NCBI RefSeq assembly: GCF_030646115.1
Contig: NZ_JAUSMX010000023.1
Coordinates: 62,001-126,000 of the forward strand
DNA length: 64,000 bases
Origin: Fluviicoccus sp.
GTDB lineage: Bacteria; Pseudomonadota; Gammaproteobacteria; Pseudomonadales; Moraxellaceae
Direction of reading: 5' to 3'
This document shows, piece after piece, positions 36,057-45,145 of this stretch. Below the pieces are notes generated by a model that searched no databases, was not told the origin of the DNA, and was given only the letters and a program-made list of their open reading frames with translations. Position 1 is the stretch's first letter, and the number at the start of each line of letters is the position of its first letter. The position numbers and the translations under genes were made by a program.

Positions 36057-38062
36057 GAATTTCCAGACTGCTTCCTCCGTTGTTGCTGGGCCTGTGTACG
36101 CTTCAGGCCATGGCGGCGACCATTACCGGCGTGCGTTCCTGGCGGGCTCCGGACAACACCCGGATTGTGCTCGATCTCTCGGAACCCGTGCGTTACAGCC
36201 TGGTCAGCCAGGATGACCGGCAGGTGGTGGTTGAGCTGGACAATGCCGAATTGGCCGTGGCCGCACCCTTGCTGCCGTCGCATGTCGGGCTGGTGCATGA
36301 AATCCTGTTCCAGCCTGCCGGGAACAAGAAGCGGCTGGTGATCAACCTCAGCGGCAGTGTGCGGCCGCAGGTGTTCGTGCTGCCGGCCAATGAAAAGTAC
36401 GGCCCGCGTTTGGTGATTGATCTTTTCGACAAGCAAACGATGGAACCGGTAGTGACCGTTGAAGAGCCGGTTGTCGACGATGGCGGTCCCAACCGGGGCA
36501 GACCGGTCGTTATTGTCATTGACCCCGGGCACGGTGGTGAGGATCCCGGCGCGGTTGGCGGCAGCGGCAATTACGAAAAGCACGTAACGCTTGCCATTGC
36601 CCGCAAACTGGCCGAGCAGTTCCGCAAGCACCCCGGTTTTCGCGCCCACCTGACCCGTGACGGTGATTACTTCATCCCGTTGCAGGAACGTCGCAAGATT
36701 GCCCGCAACCGGCACAAGGCCGACATCTTCATCAGTATTCATGCCGATTCCGCACCGTCGCCGCTGGCGCGCGGGGCGTCCGTATTTGCCTTGTCGCGCA
36801 AGGGGGCGAATACCGCGACATCTCGCTTTGCGGCGGCGCTGGCCGACAAGGAAAACAAGGCCGACCAGGTGGGCGGCGTCTACATGCCCGATAACGGCGG
36901 CAGCATGCTGGCCTCGGTGCTGGCGGACATGGTGGTCGAGGGTTCGCTCTCGCACAGCCTGCAAATGGGCAGTTCCATCCTGGGGCATCTGGATAACCTG
37001 GGGCGTCTGCACAGCCGGCACGTGGAACAGGCCGGTTTTGCCGTGCTGAAAGAACCGGGCATGATTTCGGTGCTGGTGGAAACCGGGTTCATTTCCAACC
37101 CGGACGAGGAACGCAAGCTGATCAGTTCAGACCATCAACAGGACGTGGCCCGCAGCGTCTATTCCGGGGTGAAGGCCTATCTGGAAAAATCACCCTTGTC
37201 AGGGTCCTATTTTGCGTGGAATCGCGAGGGGCGTTCACGCAAGAACCGCAAGGCAGCGCTGGAGTCGGTAGCGAACACCAAACCGGTTTTTGAGAAGCCT
37301 TCTGCGGAATCCATGATAGAAAAGCCGGTGGTGCGTGAGACACCCAAACCGGTGGAGGCTGTGAAGCCGGAAACCCTCGTGGTCGCCAAAGCGGAAGATC
37401 CGGCCAAACTGATGGGACAGGGCCTTACACCGCAGTTGCCCTCCGCGACGCCCATCAAACCCTTGCCCAAAGCCAGCCTGCCCATGTCGCTGGAAGACTT
37501 TGCCGGTGGTGCGCCTGCCGATAAACCGCCTGCGAAGGTATCGGAGCCAAAAAATCCGGTGGCCAACACACCCCCGGCCAAGACGAAAGCCAAAACGGTG
37601 GAGCCGGTGGTTTCCCCTAAGGCTGAAGTAAAAGCCAAGGACAAACCCCTGAAAGCTTCAAAGCCCCGGATGCATACCGTGGTGACTGGCGACAGCCTGT
37701 CCGCCATTGCGGAACAAAATGGCGTTAGTCTGGATGAATTGAAAGCCTGGAACGGCTTGAAGGCGGATACCGCCATGCTGGGCGCGCGCTTGCGGCTGAC
37801 GGCTCCGGAGTCGCCGGTTGAAAAAAACCAGGCCAAGCCGGGCAGCAAGACACTGTCGGCAGACAAGGCAGACAAGGCAGACAAGAAGCCTGCCGTCGAA
37901 AAGCCGGTAAAACCGCCAACAACCCATACCGTCAAGGTTGGTGACAGCCTGTCCTCCATCGCCGTCCGCTACGGTGTCAGCGAGAAAGCCCTGCGTGACG
38001 CCAACAAACTGAAGAATGACAACGTCATGCTCGGCAAGGCCCTGAAGGTTCCGGCGCCATGA
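36053..38062 (+). CDS. amiB: N-acetylmuramoyl-L-alanine amidase (AmiB/AmiC type) with two LysM domains
   Basis: This periplasmic amidase cleaves septal peptidoglycan during cell separation. The 669-residue protein has a signal peptide (about 1-22), an AMIN domain (about 23-120) and an Amidase_3 catalytic domain at about 155-380. The zinc-binding motif there is DPGHGGEDPGA, and the conserved ETGFISNP lies near its end. A Lys/Pro/Ala-rich linker of about 160 residues and two LysM domains (540-585 and 624-669) follow. E. coli AmiB lacks LysM domains. EnvC/NlpD-type activation is expected from the family. Start and stop overlap tsaE and mutL by four bases each. Confidence 0.94.
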   Translation: MRISRLLPPLLLGLCTLQAMAATITGVRSWRAPDNTRIVLDLSEPVRYSLVSQDDRQVVVELDNAELAVAAPLLPSHVGLVHEILFQPAGNKKRLVINLSGSVRPQVFVLPANEKYGPRLVIDLFDKQTMEPVVTVEEPVVDDGGPNRGRPVVIVIDPGHGGEDPGAVGGSGNYEKHVTLAIARKLAEQFRKHPGFRAHLTRDGDYFIPLQERRKIARNRHKADIFISIHADSAPSPLARGASVFALSRKGANTATSRFAAALADKENKADQVGGVYMPDNGGSMLASVLADMVVEGSLSHSLQMGSSILGHLDNLGRLHSRHVEQAGFAVLKEPGMISVLVETGFISNPDEERKLISSDHQQDVARSVYSGVKAYLEKSPLSGSYFAWNREGRSRKNRKAALESVANTKPVFEKPSAESMIEKPVVRETPKPVEAVKPETLVVAKAEDPAKLMGQGLTPQLPSATPIKPLPKASLPMSLEDFAGGAPADKPPAKVSEPKNPVANTPPAKTKAKTVEPVVSPKAEVKAKDKPLKASKPRMHTVVTGDSLSAIAEQNGVSLDELKAWNGLKADTAMLGARLRLTAPESPVEKNQAKPGSKTLSADKADKADKKPAVEKPVKPPTTHTVKVGDSLSSIAVRYGVSEKALRDANKLKNDNVMLGKALKVPAP

Positions 38063-39921
38063 CCCCCCGCATCCATTTGCTGGACACCCGGCTGGCCAAC
38101 CAGATTGCCGCCGGGGAAGTGGTGGAGCGCCCGGCCTCGGTGATCAAGGAGTTGCTGGAAAATGCCCTGGACGCCGGCGCCACCCAGATTGACATTCAGG
38201 TGGAAGAAGGCGGCACCCGCCTGATCCAGATCCGGGATAACGGCGGCGGCATTGATCGCGAAGACCTGCCGCTGGCGCTGGCCCGTCACGCCACCAGCAA
38301 GATACTGACGCTGGACGACCTCGATGCCGTTGCTACTTTAGGCTTTCGGGGGGAGGCGCTGGCCTCCATCGCCTCGGTTTCGCGCCTGACCCTGACCTCC
38401 AGCACCGATGAAAGCGGTATCGGCTGGAGCGTGCATACCGAAGGCCGTGACATGGAGCCGGTGCTGACGGCGGCCAGCCATCCGCGCGGCACCACGGTCA
38501 CGGTACGGGATCTGTTCTTCAATACCCCCGCCCGCCGCAAGTTCCTGCGCACGGTCAATACCGAACTGGGCCATCTGGAAGAGGTGGTGCGACGCCTGTG
38601 CCTGTTCAACTTCGGTGTCGGTTTCCGCCTCACCCATAACGGTACCCTGCGCTGGCAGTTCCGGGCCGCACCTGATGAGGCGGAACAACGCCGTCGCATC
38701 AGTACCTTATGTGGTCAGACCTTCATGGACGCCGCGACACCGTTGCTGGTGGAAACCCACGGCCTCAGTCTGGGGGGGTGGCTGGGCAGCCCGTCCATGG
38801 CGCGTGGTCAGGCGGACATGCAGTATTTCTACGTTAACGGCCGCGTGGTGCGGGACAAGGTGGTCAGTCACGCTATCCGCAGTGCGTACAGCGACGTGCT
38901 GGCGCATGGACGGCATCCGGCCTATGTGTTTTTTTTTGAACTGGAACCTTCAGCTGTGGACGTCAACGTCCATCCCACCAAGCATGAAGTGCGTTTCCGG
39001 GACCAGCGTGTGGTGCATGAGTTCCTGGCGCGCACCATTCATCGCGCCTTGGCCGGGCTGAAGACCGTGGCGCTGGCGTCGGCCGAGGAAACCGTTAACC
39101 TGCCCGAAACCGCAGCGACATTGCGCGAGCAGTCGGCCCTGTCCTTACCGCAGTCTCCCGGTCCGGGGGTGAGTGAAACGGTTGGCGCGTGGGGCCGCAG
39201 CACGCCCGCGCATCAACCCATGCCCACGGACTTGCGTGACCGGCTGGCGGATTATCTGTCGCCGCTGCGTGATTCACTGCCGGAGGAACAAGTGGCTCGA
39301 ACGTCTCCGGTGATGCTGACGGAGTCGTTACCGGGCATGCCGCCGCTGGGTTATGCGCTGGCACAGTTGCATGGAATTTACATCCTGGCGCAGAACGCCC
39401 AAGGGCTGGTGATTGTGGACATGCACGCCGCGCACGAGCGGCTGGTCTATGAGCGCCTGAAAACCGCGTGGGAAAACGGACGCCTGGCGTCACAACCCTT
39501 GCTGATTCCGCAAACCGTGGCGCTGTCTGAAACGGAGGCTGAACTGGCGGAGCAGGGGCGTGACTGGTTCCTGAAACTGGGCTTTGAGGTCGACCGGCTG
39601 GGCGAGGAGTCGCTGGCGGTGCGCGCCATTCCCGCGTTGCTGCCCAAGGCCGATATCACGGCGCTGATCCGCGATGTGGTGGCCGACCTGCGTGAGCATG
39701 GACAGTCCAGCCGCGTGGAAGAAGCCATCAATGAGTTGTTTGGCACCATGGCCTGTCACGGCGCGGTGCGCGCCAACCGGGCGCTGACCTTGCCGGAAAT
39801 GAACATGTTGTTGCGGGATATGGAGGCGACGGAGTTCAGCAGCCAGTGCAATCACGGGCGGCCCACCTGGCGGCAAATGTCGCTGGCGGAGCTGGACAAG
39901 CTGTTCTGGCGGGGGAGATAG
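38059..39921 (+). CDS. mutL: DNA mismatch repair protein MutL
   Basis: MutL couples MutS mismatch recognition to strand incision. The 620-residue protein has the GHKL ATPase domain with ENALDAGA, DNGGGI and GFRGEAL motifs, and a C-terminal dimerisation domain. The C-terminal part contains DMHA-x2-E-x4-E at residues 454-465, the endonuclease metal-binding motif of MutL in bacteria that lack MutH; E. coli MutL does not have it. It is followed by a hairpin and a convergent gene. Confidence 0.96.
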   Translation: MTPRIHLLDTRLANQIAAGEVVERPASVIKELLENALDAGATQIDIQVEEGGTRLIQIRDNGGGIDREDLPLALARHATSKILTLDDLDAVATLGFRGEALASIASVSRLTLTSSTDESGIGWSVHTEGRDMEPVLTAASHPRGTTVTVRDLFFNTPARRKFLRTVNTELGHLEEVVRRLCLFNFGVGFRLTHNGTLRWQFRAAPDEAEQRRRISTLCGQTFMDAATPLLVETHGLSLGGWLGSPSMARGQADMQYFYVNGRVVRDKVVSHAIRSAYSDVLAHGRHPAYVFFFELEPSAVDVNVHPTKHEVRFRDQRVVHEFLARTIHRALAGLKTVALASAEETVNLPETAATLREQSALSLPQSPGPGVSETVGAWGRSTPAHQPMPTDLRDRLADYLSPLRDSLPEEQVARTSPVMLTESLPGMPPLGYALAQLHGIYILAQNAQGLVIVDMHAAHERLVYERLKTAWENGRLASQPLLIPQTVALSETEAELAEQGRDWFLKLGFEVDRLGEESLAVRAIPALLPKADITALIRDVVADLREHGQSSRVEEAINELFGTMACHGAVRANRALTLPEMNMLLRDMEATEFSSQCNHGRPTWRQMSLAELDKLFWRGR

Positions 39922-39940
39922 GGACGCTTCCTTGCGTCCC
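39921..39940. terminator. Hairpin between convergent mutL and lipoprotein gene
   Basis: GGGACGC at 39921-39927 pairs with GCGTCCC at 39934-39940 around TTCCTT, beginning on the last base of the mutL stop codon. No T-run follows, so termination efficiency is uncertain. Confidence 0.5.
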
Positions 39941-39950
39941 GGACTGCGGC

Positions 39951-40988
39951 TTACTTGACGGTGTCGAGAATGTCATTGTACTGGTTGATGTTAACGTTCG
40001 ATTTCGGTTCATCCCAGAACACGCTGAAATCGCGGGTCGGGGCGCGATGGCCCTCGTAACGCATCCAGTAGCGGTCGGCAATCTGGCGGATCTGGATCGA
40101 AGCCATCTGGTCCATAAGGCGGAACTTCGGGCTCAGGGCATCAGCCGGGATGGCTTCATAACGCTTCAGGGCATCACGCAGCAGGTCCTGACGGTCCTTG
40201 CCGGCGGCCATGGCGGCATAAACGGCATGCGTCAGACGTACACCGGTAGACAGCCCGACATCGGTTGAGTTCTGCAGTTCTTCCCAGGCCTTGGCTTCGG
40301 CGGCGGCATTTTCCGGCAGCACGGTGATCATGGCGGCGCTGACGGCTTTTGGTACGCCCCACCATTTTTCATTGTCCAGGCACTTGACGCTGCGGGCAAC
40401 CTTGGCCGGGATGGCCATATCGACATCAATCAGGCGTCCGGATGCGATGTCGTTCTGCAGCGCTTGCAAAGCGGCGGTGGCCCCGACCAGCATACCCTGT
40501 TGTTCAAAATCGCTCTTGAAGGCCGGGCACTTTTCATCGCCGATTTCATAATTGTGATTCTTGCGGAAATAGGCTGCCATGTGATTGTACGACTTGATCT
40601 GGCGCAAACCGGCATCACGGTTCAGCAGTTGCTGGGCAATCCGGGCATCCTTGGCGACATTGATCCAGCCCTGTCTTTCGGCCTGTGTCGACCACAGCTC
40701 CTTCTCCACCGCATCATGTTCGGTGCAAATAGCCGCACCGGCATAGCTAACTGAAATCAGCAGGTCGGAATCGACATTGAAGTCATTGAAACCCACCAGC
40801 AGCGGTACGAAGCTTTCATTGGAGTGACAGATCATGCTGATGTCATCCAGTTGCAGGGCAGCGGGCAAGACGTGATCAACCGAGAATTTGTTGATGTTGT
40901 TACCGATGGCGCGGTTCAGGGAACAACCGCTGCCCAGCAGGGTGACGGCCGCCAGCAGGGCTACCTTGAAAACTCCGGTTTTGTTCAT
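39951..40988 (-). CDS. Putative lipoprotein of unknown function
   Basis: I do not recognise this 345-residue protein. It starts MNKTGVFKVALLAAVTLLGSGC, a lipoprotein-like signal with the lipid cysteine at residue 22; the lipobox position -3 is Gly, which is unusual. The mature part is mainly helical. It has about four further cysteines (MICHSN, AAICTEHD, DEKCPAF, VKCLDNE) that could form disulfides in the periplasm. The run of alternating helices towards the C-terminus suggests a repeat-solenoid fold, but no motif is clear. It interrupts the conserved mutL-miaA neighbourhood on the opposite strand. The upstream extension of the frame was not used. Confidence 0.75.
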   Translation of the reverse strand: MNKTGVFKVALLAAVTLLGSGCSLNRAIGNNINKFSVDHVLPAALQLDDISMICHSNESFVPLLVGFNDFNVDSDLLISVSYAGAAICTEHDAVEKELWSTQAERQGWINVAKDARIAQQLLNRDAGLRQIKSYNHMAAYFRKNHNYEIGDEKCPAFKSDFEQQGMLVGATAALQALQNDIASGRLIDVDMAIPAKVARSVKCLDNEKWWGVPKAVSAAMITVLPENAAAEAKAWEELQNSTDVGLSTGVRLTHAVYAAMAAGKDRQDLLRDALKRYEAIPADALSPKFRLMDQMASIQIRQIADRYWMRYEGHRAPTRDFSVFWDEPKSNVNINQYNDILDTVK

Positions 40989-41174
40989 ATAGTTATTTCC
41001 TGGGGAACGAATGCGCAAAATATTTTTGAATGTAACAAGAGTTGCCAATGACTACAATCTGTTTGCCGTCAGGATGTGACCGGTTTCCCGCCTTTATTTA
41101 AGCCGCATGCGGCATGGGCTTCTGCCGTCGGCCGTTCTACAATTCCATCCTACTTTTACTCGCTTGAGCCAGGC

Positions 41175-42137
41175 ATGACTTCGATGTACCCCCCCGCCGT
41201 ATTCCTGATGGGGCCGACCGCCAGCGGCAAGACCGACCTGGCCATCCATCTGGCGGAAACCGGACGCTTTGAGCTGATTTCGGTGGATTCCGGCATGATC
41301 TACCGGGGCATGGATATCGGCACCGCCAAGCCCGTGGCGGAGGAACTGGCTCGCGCCCCGCACCGCCTGATCGACCTGATTGATCCGGTTGACGCCTACT
41401 CTGCCGCCGACTTCCGGAGGGATGCGATGCAGGCGATGCAGGAAATCCATGACAACGGCCGCATCCCCTTGCTGGTGGGTGGCACCATGCTGTATTTCCG
41501 CATCCTTAAGCAGGGCTTGGCCGACATGCCCGAGGCCGACGAAGCCGTCCGCGCCGGTATTCTGGCCGACGCCCTGAAAGCCGGTTGGCCATCCATTCAC
41601 GCCAGGCTGGCCGAAGTGGACCCGGTGACGGCGGCGCGACTGAGTCCGGGTGATTCGCAGCGATTGCAGCGGGCGCTGGAGGTCTGGCTGGTGACGGGTA
41701 AGCCGATGTCGCAATGGCATGCCGAACAACAACCGGACTCCTTGCCCTGGAACGTGCTGGAGCTGGCCTTGCTGCCGGATGACCGCGCGGTGCTCCATCA
41801 ACGCATCGAACACAGGTTCGACCTGATGCTGCAGGCGGGATTTATCGAGGAGGTGGAAGCCCTGCGCGCCAGGGGCGATTTGTCCCTCGACCTGCCTTCC
41901 ATGCGTTCGGTCGGCTACCGGCAGATCTGGGAGTATCTGGACGGGAGGACGGATCGTGAGGAAATGCGGTACCGGGGCATCGTCGCCACCCGGCAACTGG
42001 CCAAGCGCCAGCACACCTGGCTGCGCGGATTCAGCGATGCCGTTCACTTTTTGACGACAGAATCCCCGTCGATTGTCCGACAAAAAGCCTTGCAAAAAAT
42101 CGAGAATCACCTCAAATTAATCCATGGCTCGGGCTGA
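41175..42137 (+). CDS. miaA: tRNA dimethylallyltransferase MiaA
   Basis: MiaA prenylates A37 of tRNAs reading UNN codons. The 320-residue protein has the P-loop GPTASGKT at 13-20 and the [16 protein letters not shown] motif. [19 protein letters not shown] and the anticodon-loop-binding region [11 protein letters not shown] follow. ATG 41175 or 41184 are both plausible starts; the frame extends further upstream without conservation. It precedes hfq, the standard order. Confidence 0.95.
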   Translation: MTSMYPPAVFLMGPTASGKTDLAIHLAETGRFELISVDSGMIYRGMDIGTAKPVAEELARAPHRLIDLIDPVDAYSAADFRRDAMQAMQEIHDNGRIPLLVGGTMLYFRILKQGLADMPEADEAVRAGILADALKAGWPSIHARLAEVDPVTAARLSPGDSQRLQRALEVWLVTGKPMSQWHAEQQPDSLPWNVLELALLPDDRAVLHQRIEHRFDLMLQAGFIEEVEALRARGDLSLDLPSMRSVGYRQIWEYLDGRTDREEMRYRGIVATRQLAKRQHTWLRGFSDAVHFLTTESPSIVRQKALQKIENHLKLIHGSG

Positions 42138-42154
42138 GTTGGCCCGGCTTTTTT
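42130..42154 (+). terminator. Weak terminator overlapping the miaA 3' end
   Basis: CGGGC at 42130-42134 pairs with GCCCG at 42142-42146 and is followed by GCTTTTTT. The stem is short and begins inside the last miaA codons; partial read-through into hfq would be expected. Confidence 0.45.
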
Positions 42155-42208
42155 GCGCTGATAAAATACCTTTTATTATGTCCGTCACTTGGCGGAGGAG
42201 AAAACATC

Positions 42209-42529
42209 ATGTCGAAAGGGCAAACCTTACAAGACCCGTTCCTGAACGCACTCCGCAAGGAGCGTATTCCGGTTTCCATTTTTCTGGTCAACGGCATCAA
42301 GCTGCAAGGCCAGATTGAATCTTTCGACCAGTATGTGGTGTTGCTGAAGAACACGGTCAGCCAGATGGTGTACAAGCATGCCATCTCTACGGTCGTGCCG
42401 TCGCGCAATCCGCGCCCCATCGGCGCTCCGGCAGGCGCACCTATCGGCCCCATGTCCAGCGGCACCATGGGTGGCGGTTACCAGTCACCTTATGATGGTG
42501 ACGACCAGGACCAGGACGCCCCGTATTGA
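42209..42529 (+). CDS. hfq: RNA chaperone Hfq
   Basis: Hfq promotes small RNA-mRNA pairing. The 106-residue protein has the Sm fold with Sm1 ([20 protein letters not shown]) and Sm2 ([13 protein letters not shown]), including the proximal-face YKHA motif. A Gly/Met/Pro-rich, acidic-ended C-terminal tail follows from about residue 70. A strong GGAGGAG precedes the ATG. Its presence makes Hfq-dependent regulation by the candidate small RNA at 15.6 kb feasible. Confidence 0.97.
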   Translation: MSKGQTLQDPFLNALRKERIPVSIFLVNGIKLQGQIESFDQYVVLLKNTVSQMVYKHAISTVVPSRNPRPIGAPAGAPIGPMSSGTMGGGYQSPYDGDDQDQDAPY

Positions 42530-42557
42530 TACGGTAGCGGTTCCCGGTTGATGCATG

Positions 42558-42588
42558 CCATGCCGCCTTCGGGCGGCATGGTTGTTTT
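42558..42588 (+). terminator. UUCG-tetraloop hairpin terminator between hfq and hflX
   Basis: CCATGCCGCC at 42558-42567 pairs perfectly with GGCGGCATGG at 42572-42581 around TTCG, an exceptionally stable C(UUCG)G loop, followed by TTGTTTT. It probably terminates or attenuates hfq transcripts and sets hfq above hflX-hflK-hflC. Confidence 0.75.
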
Positions 42589-42691
42589 CGGGGGGTGAAA
42601 GGCGTCTGGCGGGAAAATTATCGGTTGTGATCTTTGGTTTTTGCCTGGTCGCCCCCATACTCTCCTGAATACTTCCCTTCCGGATAACTAC

Positions 42692-44014
42692 GTGGAATTT
42701 TTTGAACGACACCAAGGCGGTGAAAAAGCCATTCTGGTGCACTTGGACCTCAAGCAGCAGTCCGCCAGCCTCGACGAAGACCTGAGCGAGTTTGTGCTGC
42801 TGGCCAAATCCGCCGGGGCCGATATCATGGCCACCGTCACCGGCAGTCGTCAAAAACCCGATGCGCGCCTCTATGCCGGCAGCGGTAAAGTGGCCGAGCT
42901 TGCCGCCCTGGTGCAGGAAAAAGAAGCCGATCTGGTGATGTTCAACCACGCGCTCAGCCCCGCGCAAGAACGTAATCTGGAAAAGGAACTGCAATGCCGG
43001 GTGCTTGACCGCACCGGCCTCATCCTCGATATCTTCGCCCAGCGCGCCCAGACCTTTGAGGGCAAGCTGCAAGTGGAACTGGCCCAGCTCAGCCACCTCA
43101 GTTCGCGGCTGGTGCGCGGCTGGACCCACCTTGAACGCCAGAAAGGCGGTATTGGCATGCGCGGCCCCGGTGAAACCCAGCTGGAAACTGACCGCCGCCT
43201 GCTGAAGAACCGCGTCACCATGCTTACCGAGCGTCTGGAGAAGGTGCGCCAGAACCGGCAGCAAGGCCGTGCCTCGCGGCAGAAGGCGGATATTCCGACT
43301 GTTTCCCTGGTGGGTTACACCAATGCCGGAAAGTCCACGCTGTTCAATCGCATGACGCATGCGGAAGTCTATTCCGCCGACCAGTTGTTCGCCACGCTCG
43401 ATCCCACCTTGCGCCGTATCAACATGCCCGGCATCGGGCCGGTGGTGCTGGTGGATACTGTCGGTTTCATTCGTCATTTGCCGCACCAGTTGGTGGAAGC
43501 GTTTCGCGCCACGCTGGAGGAAACGCTTGAAGCCGACCTGCTGCTGCATATCGTCGATGCCGCCAGCCCCGAGCGCGACGCGCAGATTGAGGCGGTGAAC
43601 GAAGTGCTGGATGAAATCGGCAGCAAGTCCCGCATCCTGACCGTCTACAACAAGATTGACCTCATGGAAATGCGTGAACCCCGCATTGACAGTGATGATG
43701 AAGGCCTGCCACAGGCCGTCTGGCTGTCGGCCTTCAGCGGCGCCGGCATCCGGGAATTACAGTCCGCCATCAGCGTATTGCTGGTTGGTGAACTGCATTC
43801 TTTCCGCATGACCCTGTCACCGGATCATGGCCGTCTTCGCGCCAAATTGTACGAGTTGGGCGCCGTTCTTGAAGAAACCCCGCAGGAAGGCAGCCTGTGC
43901 GCCCTGCAGGTGCGGATGACCCCGCAAAGCCTCGACCAGTTGTTGCGGCGCTCGGGCCTGTCCGCCGAAGACTTGGCAGTCACCCCTCCGCTGGACATTC
44001 CGGACCCGTATTGA
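42692..44014 (+). CDS. hflX: Ribosome-splitting GTPase HflX
   Basis: HflX rescues stalled ribosomes under stress. The 440-residue protein has the N-terminal HflX domain (LYAGSGKV, MFNHALSPAQERNLEKEL, GGIGMRGPGETQLETDRR). Its GTPase domain has G1 GYTNAGKSTLFN, G3 DTVGFI and G4 NKID. I chose GTG 42692 because it gives MEFFERHQGGEKAILVHLD, matching the family start; the frame is open further up to a TTG at 42641 without conservation. Confidence 0.93.
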   Translation: MEFFERHQGGEKAILVHLDLKQQSASLDEDLSEFVLLAKSAGADIMATVTGSRQKPDARLYAGSGKVAELAALVQEKEADLVMFNHALSPAQERNLEKELQCRVLDRTGLILDIFAQRAQTFEGKLQVELAQLSHLSSRLVRGWTHLERQKGGIGMRGPGETQLETDRRLLKNRVTMLTERLEKVRQNRQQGRASRQKADIPTVSLVGYTNAGKSTLFNRMTHAEVYSADQLFATLDPTLRRINMPGIGPVVLVDTVGFIRHLPHQLVEAFRATLEETLEADLLLHIVDAASPERDAQIEAVNEVLDEIGSKSRILTVYNKIDLMEMREPRIDSDDEGLPQAVWLSAFSGAGIRELQSAISVLLVGELHSFRMTLSPDHGRLRAKLYELGAVLEETPQEGSLCALQVRMTPQSLDQLLRRSGLSAEDLAVTPPLDIPDPY

Positions 44015-44056
44015 CTCCTTTTATTTCCCTTTCATTATTTCACCAGCAGGTTTTTT

Positions 44057-45145
44057 ATGGCTTGGAACCAGTCGACACCGCCTTCCGGTAATGGCGGTCC
44101 GTCCGGCGGTAACCGCCGTCCGCCCGGTACACCCGACCCGGATGAGTGGATTCGCCGCATTCATGAACAGTTCAGCCGCTGGCTGGGCGGTAATGACGGC
44201 AAGGGACCCGATGAAATCGGTCTGCTGAAGATGGCGGCCGGAGTCGGTGTGGTGCTGTGGGTCATGCTCGGCTTCTACCGGGTGGAACAAGCCGAAGAAG
44301 CGGTGGTCTTCCGTTTCGGCAAGTTCCATTCCACCCAGACGGCGGGCCTGCACTGGGCGCCCCGGCTGGTGGACAATATCAGCAAGGTCAATATCCAGCG
44401 TATTGAGCAGATGCCGCTCAATGCCACCATGATCACCGAAGATGCCAACATCGTGGATATCAATCTTTCGGTGCAGTATCGCGTGTTGGATGCCCGTAAA
44501 TACCTGATGAAGGTCAGCGACCCGGAGGCCAGCCTGCTGCATGCCACGGAAAGCGCCTTGCGCCATGTGGTGGGCGGCTCGAAGATGACGCAGATCCTGA
44601 ATGAAGGGCGCGCCACGCTGGCGCGTGATATCCAGCCGCGTCTGCAGGCATATCTCGATTCCTACGAATGCGGCCTGCAAGTTACCGGCGTCAACGTGCT
44701 GGAAGCGCTGCCGCCCAAGGAGGTCAAGGCCTCGTTTGATGATGTGATCCGCGCCAAGGAAGACAAGGAGCGGCTGAAGAACCAGGCGGAAACCTACGCC
44801 AACGGCATTGTGCCGGAAGCGCGCGGCCAGGCAGCGCGGCTGGTGTCTGAAGCCGAAGCGTACAAGCAGGAAGTTGTGGATCGCGCTGAGGGGGATGCCT
44901 CGCGATTTGTGCAATTGCAGGCCGCCTACCGGCAGTCGCCGCAAGTGATGCGCCAGCGCCTTTATCTGGAAACCATGGAGTCGGTGCTGGGCAAGTCCAG
45001 CAAGGTGGTGGTGGAGGCTCAGGGCAACCAGATGTTGTACCTGCCGCTGGACAAGATGATTCCACCGGCCGTCCAGGCGCCGGTGCAGGTCTTGCCGGAG
45101 CCACAGGTTCCGGCAACGGCCACCAAGGGGAGGGCTTCGGAATGA
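44057..45145 (+). CDS. hflK: FtsH modulator HflK
   Basis: HflK and HflC form a membrane cage around the FtsH protease. The 362-residue protein has a Gly/Pro/Arg-rich cytoplasmic N-terminus, one membrane helix at about 55-75 and a SPFH/Band 7 domain (EEAVVFRFGKFHSTQTAGLHW). A long coiled-coil region with AEAYKQEVVDRAEGDA precedes a low-complexity Pro/Val tail. Its stop overlaps the hflC start (ATGA). Confidence 0.96.
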   Translation: MAWNQSTPPSGNGGPSGGNRRPPGTPDPDEWIRRIHEQFSRWLGGNDGKGPDEIGLLKMAAGVGVVLWVMLGFYRVEQAEEAVVFRFGKFHSTQTAGLHWAPRLVDNISKVNIQRIEQMPLNATMITEDANIVDINLSVQYRVLDARKYLMKVSDPEASLLHATESALRHVVGGSKMTQILNEGRATLARDIQPRLQAYLDSYECGLQVTGVNVLEALPPKEVKASFDDVIRAKEDKERLKNQAETYANGIVPEARGQAARLVSEAEAYKQEVVDRAEGDASRFVQLQAAYRQSPQVMRQRLYLETMESVLGKSSKVVVEAQGNQMLYLPLDKMIPPAVQAPVQVLPEPQVPATATKGRASE

